From: an uncultured Lachnospiraceae bacterium
GTDB taxonomy: Bacteria > Bacillota > Clostridia > Lachnospirales > Lachnospiraceae
Length of the DNA: 13,177 nt
Direction: 5' to 3'
Assembly: GCA_947651335.1 (NCBI GenBank)
Contig: CANSYV010000007.1
Location: 1 to 13,177, forward strand
A model generated the notes under the pieces. That model ran no database searches, had not been told where the DNA came from, and was given only the letters and a program-made list of their open reading frames with translations. Both the position numbers and the translations under genes were made by a program. Positions 7,374-13,177 of the stretch are shown here, in pieces. Numbering within the stretch: the first letter of the stretch is position 1; each line of letters opens with the position of its first letter.

Positions 7374-8108
7374 ATGAAACTCAGTGTAAATAACCTGTAT
7401 TTTTCTTATGGAGATCAGTGTATTCTCAATGACCTGGCATTTGAGGCGGGAGAGGGAGAATTTATCAGTATTCTAGGCCCTTCCGGCTGTGGAAAATCCA
7501 CCCTGCTGAATCTTCTGGCGGGCATTTTAAAACCCCAGAGGGGGCAGGTGCGCATTGACGGTAAAGAGACAAAAGGGATAAACAGCTGTTTCGCCTACAT
7601 GCCCCAGAACGATCTCCTTCTGCCCTGGAGGACCATTCTGGACAATGTGTGCCTGTACGGGGAAATCCACCGCAGAAAAGAACAGATGAAGGAGAAAGCC
7701 CGGGCACAGATGGCACGTTTCGGCCTCCAGGGCTGTGAAGACAAATATCCGGACGAGCTGTCAGGAGGTATGCGCCAGAGAGCGGCTTTTCTGCGGACGG
7801 CCTTGTGCGAGGCGGAGATTTACCTTCTGGATGAACCCTTTGGGGCACTGGACGTGATCACCAGAAGCACAATGCAGGATTGGCTCCGGGAATTATACAG
7901 CAATTGGAGTAGGACCATTCTTCTGGTAACCCATGACACAGACGAGGCCATCTATCTCTCTGACAGAATCCTGATTCTTGGAAAACCCGGTGAAGGGATA
8001 CGGCGGGAAATTCAGGTGAAAGAGAAAAACCGCACCAGAGAGTGGCTGTATGAACAGGGGAAACTGCGGGCGGAGATTTACAGGCTGATTCAGGAGGAAA
8101 CCAAATGA
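7374..8108 (+). CDS. thiZ: ABC transporter ATP-binding protein, ThiZ-like
   Basis: Cytoplasmic ATPase of 244 residues that would drive the ThiXY-type importer. Visible motifs are Walker A GPSGCGKST (35-43), a Q-loop in YMPQNDLLLPW, signature LSGGMRQR, Walker B IYLLDEPFGALD and the H-loop THD. The PFGALD and LLLPWRT wording is typical of nitrate/sulfonate/taurine/thiamin-precursor type ATPases (SsuB/TauB/ThiZ). A weak GGGG ribosome site lies 7 bases before the start. The gene ends in ATGA, overlapping the next start by four bases, so the two are translationally coupled. Confidence 0.9.
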   Translation: MKLSVNNLYFSYGDQCILNDLAFEAGEGEFISILGPSGCGKSTLLNLLAGILKPQRGQVRIDGKETKGINSCFAYMPQNDLLLPWRTILDNVCLYGEIHRRKEQMKEKARAQMARFGLQGCEDKYPDELSGGMRQRAAFLRTALCEAEIYLLDEPFGALDVITRSTMQDWLRELYSNWSRTILLVTHDTDEAIYLSDRILILGKPGEGIRREIQVKEKNRTREWLYEQGKLRAEIYRLIQEETK

Positions 8109-8887
8109 TTGATATGCACGCGCACTTGGCCTGTCTTTCAGAAGGATACGAAACCCTTGACAAAGAGACAGAACTGAATTACCGCCGGGAAAATGGCATC
8201 ACCACCTGTTTTTCCACAGGAACGCCAGAGGAATGGCAGGTCATGGCAGCATTTTCCGGCCGGGAAGAAATCACAGTCAGTTTTGGCATCCATCCGTGGT
8301 ATGCCCACTGCTATCAGGTGGAAGAATGCAGAGAATATCTGGAATTATGCAGCTTTGTGGGGGAAATCGGCATGGACAGTGTATGGTGTGAAGTCCCCCT
8401 GAAACTGCAGCTAAGAAGGCTGGAGGAACAGCTTCAGATTGCAGCAGACCTGGGAAAGCCGGTTCTGCTCCACACGAAAGGGCAGGAGGAAAAAATCGCG
8501 GATATCATCAAAGGATTTCCAGGCAGCGTGTGTGTGCACTGGTATTCAGGTCCTGAAAAAGCTTTTGAAAAATTTCTGGAGCAGGACTGTTACTTTACCC
8601 TGGGGCCCGACACATCCATGGTGTGGGGAGAGCACAGAGGACTCATAGGGACCATGGTAAGGGAAATCCCGGCGGACAGGCTGTTTCTCGAGACCGACGG
8701 CCTGCCGGCAGTGGCCTGGGCCAAGGGAGTGGAACATGCAGAGCTGCAGGAAATACCTGAAGTTTTGAAGCGCAGTCTGGAATACGCTGCTGTGGCAAAA
8801 GGGTGGAAAAAAGAAGCATTGGCCTGTCAGATAGAGGATAATCTGCGGCGATGGCTGGGGCGTGCAGGCCGTGTAAATGATTGTTAA
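8105..8887 (+). CDS. TatD-family metal-dependent hydrolase in the TPP-riboswitch operon
   Basis: Predicted cytoplasmic amidohydrolase-fold (TIM-barrel) enzyme of 260 residues, the normal TatD size. The two-metal ligands of the family are all visible: HAH (H5, H7), E87 in GEIGMD, H123 in LLHTKG, H145 in CVHWYSG and D198 in LETDG; GIHPW (61-65) is also typical. Characterised TatD proteins are nucleases or 3'-5' exonucleases, but the family holds many enzymes of unknown substrate. AGGAGG at 8092-8097 fits the start, which overlaps the ThiZ-like stop as ATGA, so it belongs to the thiamin-precursor operon. In Bacillus a different hydrolase (YlmB, M20 family) deformylates the pyrimidine taken up by ThiXYZ; a similar processing step here is inference. 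A housekeeping nuclease carried along in the operon is the alternative. The family call is firm; the substrate is unknown. Confidence 0.88.
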   Translation: MIDMHAHLACLSEGYETLDKETELNYRRENGITTCFSTGTPEEWQVMAAFSGREEITVSFGIHPWYAHCYQVEECREYLELCSFVGEIGMDSVWCEVPLKLQLRRLEEQLQIAADLGKPVLLHTKGQEEKIADIIKGFPGSVCVHWYSGPEKAFEKFLEQDCYFTLGPDTSMVWGEHRGLIGTMVREIPADRLFLETDGLPAVAWAKGVEHAELQEIPEVLKRSLEYAAVAKGWKKEALACQIEDNLRRWLGRAGRVNDC

Positions 8888-8944
8888 GACACTACCGTTT
8901 CGTAGATACTCGGATACGGTGTACTTATTTCCTTATACGGGAAA

Positions 8945-8972
8945 GGGAGCAGAAAAAGGCAGGTCTGCTCCC
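8945..8972 (-). terminator. Hairpin between convergent genes, possible terminator
   Basis: A 9-bp perfect stem (GGGAGCAGA at 8945-8953, TCTGCTCCC at 8964-8972) with a 10-nt loop lies between the plus-strand TatD-like gene and the minus-strand small gene. On the minus strand it is followed by TTTC, a short U-tract; on the plus strand there is none. The only other structure after the TatD-like gene is a weak 7-bp bulged stem at 8891-8922, so the end of that operon is unclear. Confidence 0.5.
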
Positions 8973-8997
8973 TGGATGAGGGTATTTGAAACATCAT

Positions 8998-9162
8998 TCA
9001 GCTTTCAATCCCCTGTTTGATGCGTCCTTTTATTTTACCAATTTTTTTCAGCGCGTCGTCCTTTTTACCACTGGCCAGAAAGTCTTCGATTTCTTCCCAG
9101 TCTTCCAGCTGGATTCTTAGATTATCTTTCCATTGTTCATTTGTCATTCCCATTTCTTCCAT
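8998..9162 (-). CDS. Small conserved-looking hypothetical protein, 54 residues
   Basis: A 55-codon frame with ATG at 9162 and TGA at 9000-8998. A GAGAGG ribosome site lies five bases upstream, and a TATAAT promoter sits further up. The product is charged and soluble with no signal or membrane segment: it opens MEEMGMTNEQWKD, has an acidic middle (LEDWEEIEDFLASGKKDD) and ends in a Lys/Arg-rich helix. The pattern suggests two amphipathic helices with a turn at SGKKDD. I recall similar short proteins in Clostridia but know no function. Internal ATGs at codons 4 and 6 are alternative starts. The case for a real gene rests on the promoter, ribosome site and downstream hairpin together. Confidence 0.65.
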   Translation of the reverse strand: MEEMGMTNEQWKDNLRIQLEDWEEIEDFLASGKKDDALKKIGKIKGRIKQGIES

Positions 9163-9213
9163 GTTTACCTCTCTTTCGGTATTTCAGATTTACCTGCCGC
9201 ACCTGATAACCAT

Positions 9214-9241
9214 ATTATAATCTGTTTTACAGTAAATGCAA
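9214..9241 (-). promoter_or_regulatory. Promoter of the 54-residue gene
   Basis: On the minus strand TTGCAT (9241-9236) and a perfect TATAAT (9219-9214) are separated by 16 bases. The transcript would start about 45 bases before the ATG. Upstream DNA to about 9275 is very AT-rich, as in UP elements. Confidence 0.55.
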
Positions 9242-9302
9242 ATTAAAATATTGTAAAAATATTAAAATATTTGCACGTACAGCCAGCTCAAAGGCTGATT
9301 GT

Positions 9303-9344
9303 ATGATTCGAGAGTCAGAGAGTTCCATTTGACTCTCGAATCAT
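9303..9344. repeat. 15-bp perfect inverted repeat downstream of the P-type ATPase gene
   Basis: ATGATTCGAGAGTCA (9303-9317) and its exact complement (9330-9344) enclose a 12-nt loop, 44 bases after the ATPase stop. It is positioned like a terminator for the minus-strand ATPase gene but lacks a T-tract on either strand (ACAATCAG follows on the minus strand). It may be a 3'-end stabiliser, an atypical terminator or a protein site. A smaller stem (CAGCC/GGCTG) lies at about 9281-9298. Confidence 0.6.
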
Positions 9345-9387
9345 TATATATAATGGTAATCACTTTTGGAAGTTTGTCAATGAATTT

Positions 9388-12300
9388 CTAGTCCATTTTA
9401 CGATAGAGGATTCTGATAGAATTTAAAACACACAGCATAGCCACGCCAGTGTCGGCGAATACAGCCAGCCACATATTGGCGTATCCCAGCAGGCCCAGAA
9501 TCATCACAAGGATTTTCACAATCAGGGCAAATACCACGTTCTGCCATGCAATTCTCGATGCTGCTCTGGCGATGGCGATGGACTGGGGGATAGCCTCCAT
9601 GCTGGAAGTCATAAATACAGCGTCAGCGGCTTCTATGGCGGCATCTGCCCCGCTGCCCATTGCCGCGCCCACATCAGCCCCGGCCAGCACCGGCGCGTCG
9701 TTGATTCCGTCGCCCACGAACATGACACTGCCGTATTGATTGCGGATTTTTGTCAGCTCCGCCAGTTTATCCTGGGGAAGAAGTTTTGCATGTACCTGGT
9801 CGATTTCCGTTTCTTTTGCAACCGCCTGGGCGCTGTCCTGGGAGTCGCCGGTGAGCATGGCAGTGGTGAGTCCCATTTTTTTCATCCTGATTATGGCGGT
9901 TCTGGCATCTTTCTTCAATGTGTCGGCGATGACAAAATATCCGGCAAATCTGCCGTTTACCGCCAGAAATACTTCGGCTCCGAAGGAACTGGTCTTGAAC
10001 TGCTTCATATTTACGTGGAATTTCTCCATCAGTTTTCTGTTTCCGCACAGTACGGTTCCCTTTTCCAGAGAAGCCTGTATTCCATGTCCGGCGATTTCCT
10101 GGAGAGACTGGGGTTTTTCCAGTGTCAGGCCCTGTTCCCGGGCGGCTGTGACCAGACTGCCGGCGATGGGATGGGTGGAAATCTGTTCACAGCTTGCCGC
10201 CATTTTCAGCAGTTCGTCTGCGGATTCTTTTCCCACAGGTACAATCTCCTGCAGTACAAAGTTTCCCTCTGTGATGGTCCCAGTCTTATCCATAATAACG
10301 GCATTGACGCCAGCCATGGCTTCCAGAGAGACGCCGCCTTTGAATAAAATCCCTTTCTTAGATCCAGCCCCGATTCCGGAGAAAAATGCCAGTGGCACGC
10401 TGAGCACAAGAGCACAGGGACAGCTCATAACAAGGAAAGTGAGGGCTGTGTAGATCCAATAATTCCAGTTTCCTGTAAATAGTGAGGGAATCACGGCAGT
10501 TCCCAGCGCCAGCAGTACAACACAGGGAGTGTAGATCCTGGCAAATCTTGTGATGAAACGGTCAATTTTCGGCTTGCTGGCAGCCGCGTTTTCCACGGAA
10601 TCCAGAATCCGGGTAACCATGGACTCCTCTAAAACTTTCTCCACGCGGATTTTCAGCTGTCCGGAGGTGTTTACACAGCCGGAGGTGACTTCACTGCCAA
10701 ACCCTGCGGACACAGGCACAGGTTCCCCGGTCACCGGTGAGGTGTCGATGCGGCTCTCGCCTTCGATGACCACGCCGTCCAGAGGAATCCGGTCACCGGG
10801 ACGTACCAGAAGAATGTCACCTACCTGGGCGTCCTGGGCATTGATGACCTGAACCTCCTCACCTACCAGCAGATTGACTACTTCGGGGCGCATGTCTACT
10901 GTGTCCATAATCTGTCCCCGGCTTCTCTCCACTGCCCGGTGCTCAAAGTATTCACCAATACGGTAAAACAGCATGACCCCCACAGCTTCCGGGTATTCCT
11001 GTATGGCGAAAGCGCCTAAAGTGGCGATACTCATCAGGAAGTTTTCGTCAAAAATCTGGCCTTTGGGAATATTTTTTACTGCTGTCAGGACAACTTTTCC
11101 CCCCAGGATTACATAACCGATGATGAAAACAGGCAGCGTGAGCATAGCTGGGGCATCCATACGTTCCATGATTTCCCCGGCGGCGAACAGGACAATGCCG
11201 GCAAGGATAGCCAGCAGCTCAAGCCTTTCTTTGGAGGCGTGGGTTTTTGTGGAGGTACGTGCCGTCTCAACAGGCAGGGTATCCTGGCTTTTGGGACGGG
11301 TATCCTTTTCTGTGACCACAACCTCAGATTCGATAGAGGTACAGATATTACGGATCTGAGGAAGATAACGGTCAGGGCTTTTGGCGGTAACCCGGAGCTG
11401 TTTGGTGGCAAAGGTGATGGTTGCGCTGGTGATGCCCTCCAGCTCACTGATGCGCTTTTCCATTTTGGCAGCACAGTTGGCACAGCCCAGGTTTTCTAAT
11501 ATATAAGTTTTTGTCTTAAAAGCTCCCGGGAGCGGTCCGCTTCGGGGAATTACTTTTACATCCGACTCTATGGAGGCACAGATTTCCTGGATTTTCGGCA
11601 GCAGTGACTGGTGGTCTTCCCCAGACAGGCGCAGCTGCTTGGTGGCAAAGGTGATGGAGGCGTATTTTACACCTGGCAGCTCTTTGATTTTTTTCTCCAT
11701 TTTGGCGGCACAGTTGGCACAGCCCAGATTTTCCAGGATATATACATGCTTTTCCAGATGCTGGTCCGGCATTTCACAGGTACAGCTGGCCAGACTCTTG
11801 CCGCAGACATCGCAGTATTCTACGTGAGGGTTGCACTGTTCACAGGTACAGTTCTCTGAGTGGCCTGGAGTCTGGCGGTGCTCCACAACAAAATGAGTGC
11901 GGCTTCTGGAGGGGCAGGGCTGCTGGTGGTGGTCATGCCCGCAGGTACAGGAATCGCCGTGCCCGTGATGATGTTCCTGGTGGTCGTGCCCGCAGCCGCA
12001 GTCGTCGCCGTGCTCGTGGTGATGATCCGGATGGTCATGCCCGTAGCCGCAGGAATCGCCGTGTTCGTGGTGGAGCTCCTGATGGTCATGCCCGCAGCCG
12101 CAGTCATCGCTGTGTCCGTGATGGTGCTCATGATGATCGTGATCGTGCCCACAGCCGCAGTCATCGCTGTGCTCGTGGTGATGATCCTGATGGTCATGTC
12201 CGCATCCACAGGAATCGCCGTGCTCGTGATGATGCTCCGGATGGTCATGCCCACAGCCGCAGGAATCGCCGTGCTCGTGATGATGATCCGGATGATCGTG

Positions 12301-12603
12301 CCCACAGCCGCAGTCATTGCCATGTTGGTGTTGGAGCTCCGGATGGTCATGCCCACAGCCGCAGGAATCGCCGTGCTCGTGATGATGATCCGGATGATCG
12401 TGCCCACAGCCGCAGTCATTGCCATGTTGGTGTTGGAGCTCCGGATGGTCGTGCCCGCAGCCGCAGTCATCACCGTGCTCGTGTTGGAGCTCCTGATGCT
12501 CATGTCCGTGTGTATGTGTATGTCCGGAGCTGGCGTCACGGGAATGATGACCGGTGCTGTTATCATTGTGCGCGTGTTCCGACGGCATAAATTTTATTTT
12601 CAT
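9388..12603 (-). CDS. Zn2+/Cd2+/Pb2+-exporting P1B-type ATPase with His/Cys-repeat N-terminus (ZntA/CadA-like)
   Basis: Membrane pump predicted to expel Zn2+, Cd2+ or Pb2+ from the cytoplasm. The start at 12603 (MKIKFMPSEH) has AGAGGAG upstream and gives 1071 residues, against roughly 700-750 for usual ZntA/CadA. The excess is N-terminal: eleven 17-residue His/Cys repeats (about 37-225), a linker with seven cysteines (252-276, CTCEQC...CDVC...CTC), then two HMA metal-binding domains with GCANCA (294-299 and 373-378). The core has actuator TGEP (625-628), CPC in the transport helix (728-730), phosphorylation motif DKTGT (D772), HP motif (811-812), GDGIND (964-969) and a last-helix Asp in FADTG (D1051), the residue that marks the Zn/Cd/Pb subgroup in ZntA. 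The two HMA domains are very alike, suggesting internal duplication. The gene stands alone with its own promoter and a metal-repressor-like operator. Confidence 0.95.
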   Translation of the reverse strand: MKIKFMPSEHAHNDNSTGHHSRDASSGHTHTHGHEHQELQHEHGDDCGCGHDHPELQHQHGNDCGCGHDHPDHHHEHGDSCGCGHDHPELQHQHGNDCGCGHDHPDHHHEHGDSCGCGHDHPEHHHEHGDSCGCGHDHQDHHHEHSDDCGCGHDHDHHEHHHGHSDDCGCGHDHQELHHEHGDSCGYGHDHPDHHHEHGDDCGCGHDHQEHHHGHGDSCTCGHDHHQQPCPSRSRTHFVVEHRQTPGHSENCTCEQCNPHVEYCDVCGKSLASCTCEMPDQHLEKHVYILENLGCANCAAKMEKKIKELPGVKYASITFATKQLRLSGEDHQSLLPKIQEICASIESDVKVIPRSGPLPGAFKTKTYILENLGCANCAAKMEKRISELEGITSATITFATKQLRVTAKSPDRYLPQIRNICTSIESEVVVTEKDTRPKSQDTLPVETARTSTKTHASKERLELLAILAGIVLFAAGEIMERMDAPAMLTLPVFIIGYVILGGKVVLTAVKNIPKGQIFDENFLMSIATLGAFAIQEYPEAVGVMLFYRIGEYFEHRAVERSRGQIMDTVDMRPEVVNLLVGEEVQVINAQDAQVGDILLVRPGDRIPLDGVVIEGESRIDTSPVTGEPVPVSAGFGSEVTSGCVNTSGQLKIRVEKVLEESMVTRILDSVENAAASKPKIDRFITRFARIYTPCVVLLALGTAVIPSLFTGNWNYWIYTALTFLVMSCPCALVLSVPLAFFSGIGAGSKKGILFKGGVSLEAMAGVNAVIMDKTGTITEGNFVLQEIVPVGKESADELLKMAASCEQISTHPIAGSLVTAAREQGLTLEKPQSLQEIAGHGIQASLEKGTVLCGNRKLMEKFHVNMKQFKTSSFGAEVFLAVNGRFAGYFVIADTLKKDARTAIIRMKKMGLTTAMLTGDSQDSAQAVAKETEIDQVHAKLLPQDKLAELTKIRNQYGSVMFVGDGINDAPVLAGADVGAAMGSGADAAIEAADAVFMTSSMEAIPQSIAIARAASRIAWQNVVFALIVKILVMILGLLGYANMWLAVFADTGVAMLCVLNSIRILYRKMD
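11929..12495 (-). repeat. Eleven tandem 51-bp in-frame repeats coding a His/Cys metal-binding array
   Basis: The array encodes eleven 17-residue units of the form [PQ]-[DE]-x-x-H-x-H-[GS]-[DN]-[DS]-C-x-C-G-H-D-H, 567 bases in all including one two-residue DH insertion after unit 7. About 63 His and 21 Cys fall in some 190 residues. Unit 9 reads CGYG, losing one Cys; unit 11 reads CTCG. Within it, 12234-12335 and 12336-12437 are identical copies of a 102-bp double unit, which points to a recent duplication. The function is probably buffering or delivery of Zn2+/Cd2+; this is inferred from composition. Confidence 0.93.
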
Positions 12604-12622
12604 TATGACATCTCCTCTCAAT

Positions 12623-12642
12623 ATATGAATGAATGTTCATAT
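12623..12642 (-). promoter_or_regulatory. ArsR/SmtB-like operator palindrome
   Basis: A perfect inverted repeat, ATATGAA (12623-12629) and TTCATAT (12636-12642) around 6 bases, lies just downstream of the predicted -10 box and covers the expected transcription start. Spacing and wording match the ATATGAA..TTCATAT operators of metal-sensing ArsR/SmtB repressors. Metal-induced derepression of the pump is therefore likely; no repressor gene is in the window. Confidence 0.6.
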
Positions 12643-12646
12643 GTGT

Positions 12647-12675
12647 ATTTAATCATATATATTATATTCTGTCAA
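12647..12675 (-). promoter_or_regulatory. Promoter of the P-type ATPase gene
   Basis: On the minus strand a perfect -35 TTGACA (12675-12670) is followed after exactly 17 bases by TTAAAT (12652-12647; 4 of 6 consensus bases). Transcription would start inside the palindrome that follows, about 35 bases before the ATG. Confidence 0.7.
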
Positions 12676-12710
12676 GGGGGAAAATTTAGTAAATGGAAAG
12701 TTAAGAGCTG

Positions 12711-12892
12711 TAGAGCGTGTCTTAAAAATCATTCATGCCACCCGCACGCCCCACTTTGCGGGAGATTTGCTCCTTATTCAGTTGAAGCAGCCCGCTGCGC
12801 CGCCTTCATTCGGAGCAAATTTCCCATATTATACCCTTTGGGTGCAAACTGTGACGCAGGGTTGACATAAAGCATTTTTAAGACACGCTCTA
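12711..12892. mobile_element. MITE-like element with 19-bp perfect terminal inverted repeats
   Basis: TAGAGCGTGTCTTAAAAAT (12711-12729) recurs as its exact complement at 12874-12892, bounding 182 bases with no coding capacity. The outermost TA on each side could be a TA target duplication, as made by IS630/Tc1-mariner type transposases. Similarity continues inward imperfectly (ATG.CA.CCC near 12735-12743 against its mirror near 12858-12868), and a second inverted pair (12760-12773 with 12812-12825, one mismatch) lies in the middle, so the whole element folds on itself. The interior is clearly more GC-rich than the flanks. The transposase family is inferred only from the TA ends. Confidence 0.78.
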
Positions 12893-12944
12893 GGAAAATA
12901 ACTGACCACATTTTGGCTTGTCTATTTCACAGAATTTTTACGTA

Positions 12945-12973
12945 TTGAAGAAAGATCGTATTGAGGATATAAT
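12945..12973 (+). promoter_or_regulatory. Promoter of the right-edge AAA-ATPase-like gene
   Basis: TTGAAG (12945-12950) and a perfect TATAAT (12968-12973) are spaced by 17 bases, about 40 bases before the ATG and outside the MITE-like element. Confidence 0.7.
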
Positions 12974-13012
12974 AAAAAGATACGCTACAACTTTTAAAAG
13001 GAGAGGCACTAT

Positions 13013-13177
13013 ATGGGCAAAGTATTTAACACAATTGCAGATTGTAAACCAAACCAGCATTATATGGTCAATCTTGATTCCAGGCTGGCGCAGATAAAGG
13101 AATATATAGACCGGGGTGAGTATTTTACAATCAACCGGGCCCGGCAGTATGGAAAGACCACAATCCTCCGCGCCTTG
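13013..13177 (+). CDS. P-loop AAA-ATPase-like protein, N-terminal fragment
   Basis: The first 55 codons of a gene that runs off the right edge, starting at an ATG with AAGGAGAGG seven bases upstream. The fragment begins MGKVFNTIADC and continues to REYFTIN-like text (GEYFTINRARQYGKTT, about 35-50), where RARQYGKTT is a shortened P-loop. This order, a short N-terminal segment, 'YF.I.R.RQ.GKTT' and then a helix, is typical of the predicted AAA-ATPase family (AAA_9-like / PDDEXK-associated) found in many copies in gut bacteria. The rest of the protein, including any C-terminal nuclease-like domain, is not visible. The role of this family is not well established, and I assign none. Confidence 0.7.
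   Translation, partial: MGKVFNTIADCKPNQHYMVNLDSRLAQIKEYIDRGEYFTINRARQYGKTTILRAL

Noticed and set aside
8891..8922. Possible terminator after the TatD-like gene.
   Set aside because: The stem is short (7 bp with a bulge) with a 17-nt loop and no proper T-tract; kept only as a remark.
9017..9220. Plus-strand 67-codon frame opposite the small minus-strand gene.
   Set aside because: The minus-strand frame has promoter, ribosome site and plausible soluble composition; the plus-strand frame has none of these.
11929..12495. Possible CRISPR array because of regular repeats.
   Set aside because: The repeats are contiguous 51-bp coding units with no unique spacers and lie inside the ATPase frame; no cas gene is nearby.
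11860..12870. Long plus-strand open frame of 336 codons opposite the His-rich region, and a 248-codon minus-strand frame at 11820-12566.
   Set aside because: Both are shadows of the 51-bp in-frame repeat, which keeps other frames free of stops. They give low-complexity Val/Met/Ala or Ile/Thr/Ala protein, have no ribosome site, and the plus-strand one runs into the MITE-like element.

Overview
The window looks like a chromosomal segment of a low-to-moderate GC Firmicute, most likely a Lachnospiraceae/Clostridia gut bacterium. The grounds are strong AGGAGG-type ribosome binding sites, TTG.../TATAAT promoters with 16-17 bp spacers, lipoprotein signals rich in Lys, Ala and Gly, a YesN-type AraC response regulator beside a sugar ABC operon, and an intercistronic hairpin after the binding-protein gene. 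The genus assignment is inference. Both ends cut genes: a response regulator on the left and an AAA-ATPase-like protein on the right.

Region 1 (1-5008, minus strand) is a galactose/glucose (methyl-galactoside) ABC importer operon, mglB-mglA-mglC, read right to left and closed by an intrinsic terminator at about 1236-1265. The response regulator gene behind it runs off the left edge and probably has its own transcript. MglB keeps nearly all sugar- and Ca2+-binding residues of the E. coli protein, with one visible exchange (His152 equivalent to Asn). A 15-bp perfect inverted repeat sits between mglB and mglA and probably sets the usual excess of binding protein over transporter.

Region 2 (about 5175-8887, plus strand) is divergent from mgl. 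It has a sigma-A type promoter, a TPP riboswitch, an antiterminator/terminator pair, then a permease (ThiX-like), an NMT1/THI5-type lipoprotein (ThiY-like), an ATPase (ThiZ-like) and a TatD-family metallo-hydrolase whose start overlaps the ATPase stop (ATGA). This reads as a thiamin-pyrimidine-precursor salvage operon. The TatD-like enzyme is the least explained member and is a candidate for processing the imported precursor.

Region 3 (8888-9387) is mostly intergenic. It holds a 54-residue minus-strand protein with its own promoter and a hairpin on each side.

Region 4 (9388-12675, minus strand) encodes a Zn/Cd/Pb-type P1B ATPase of about 1071 residues. Its N-terminus carries eleven 17-residue His/Cys repeats, a Cys-rich linker and two HMA domains ahead of a ZntA-type core. 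The repeat DNA contains an exact 102-bp tandem duplication. Its promoter carries a palindrome of ArsR/SmtB type at the expected transcription start.

Region 5 (12676-13177) holds a 182-bp MITE-like element with perfect 19-bp terminal inverted repeats ending in TA, followed by the promoter and first 55 codons of a P-loop protein on the plus strand.
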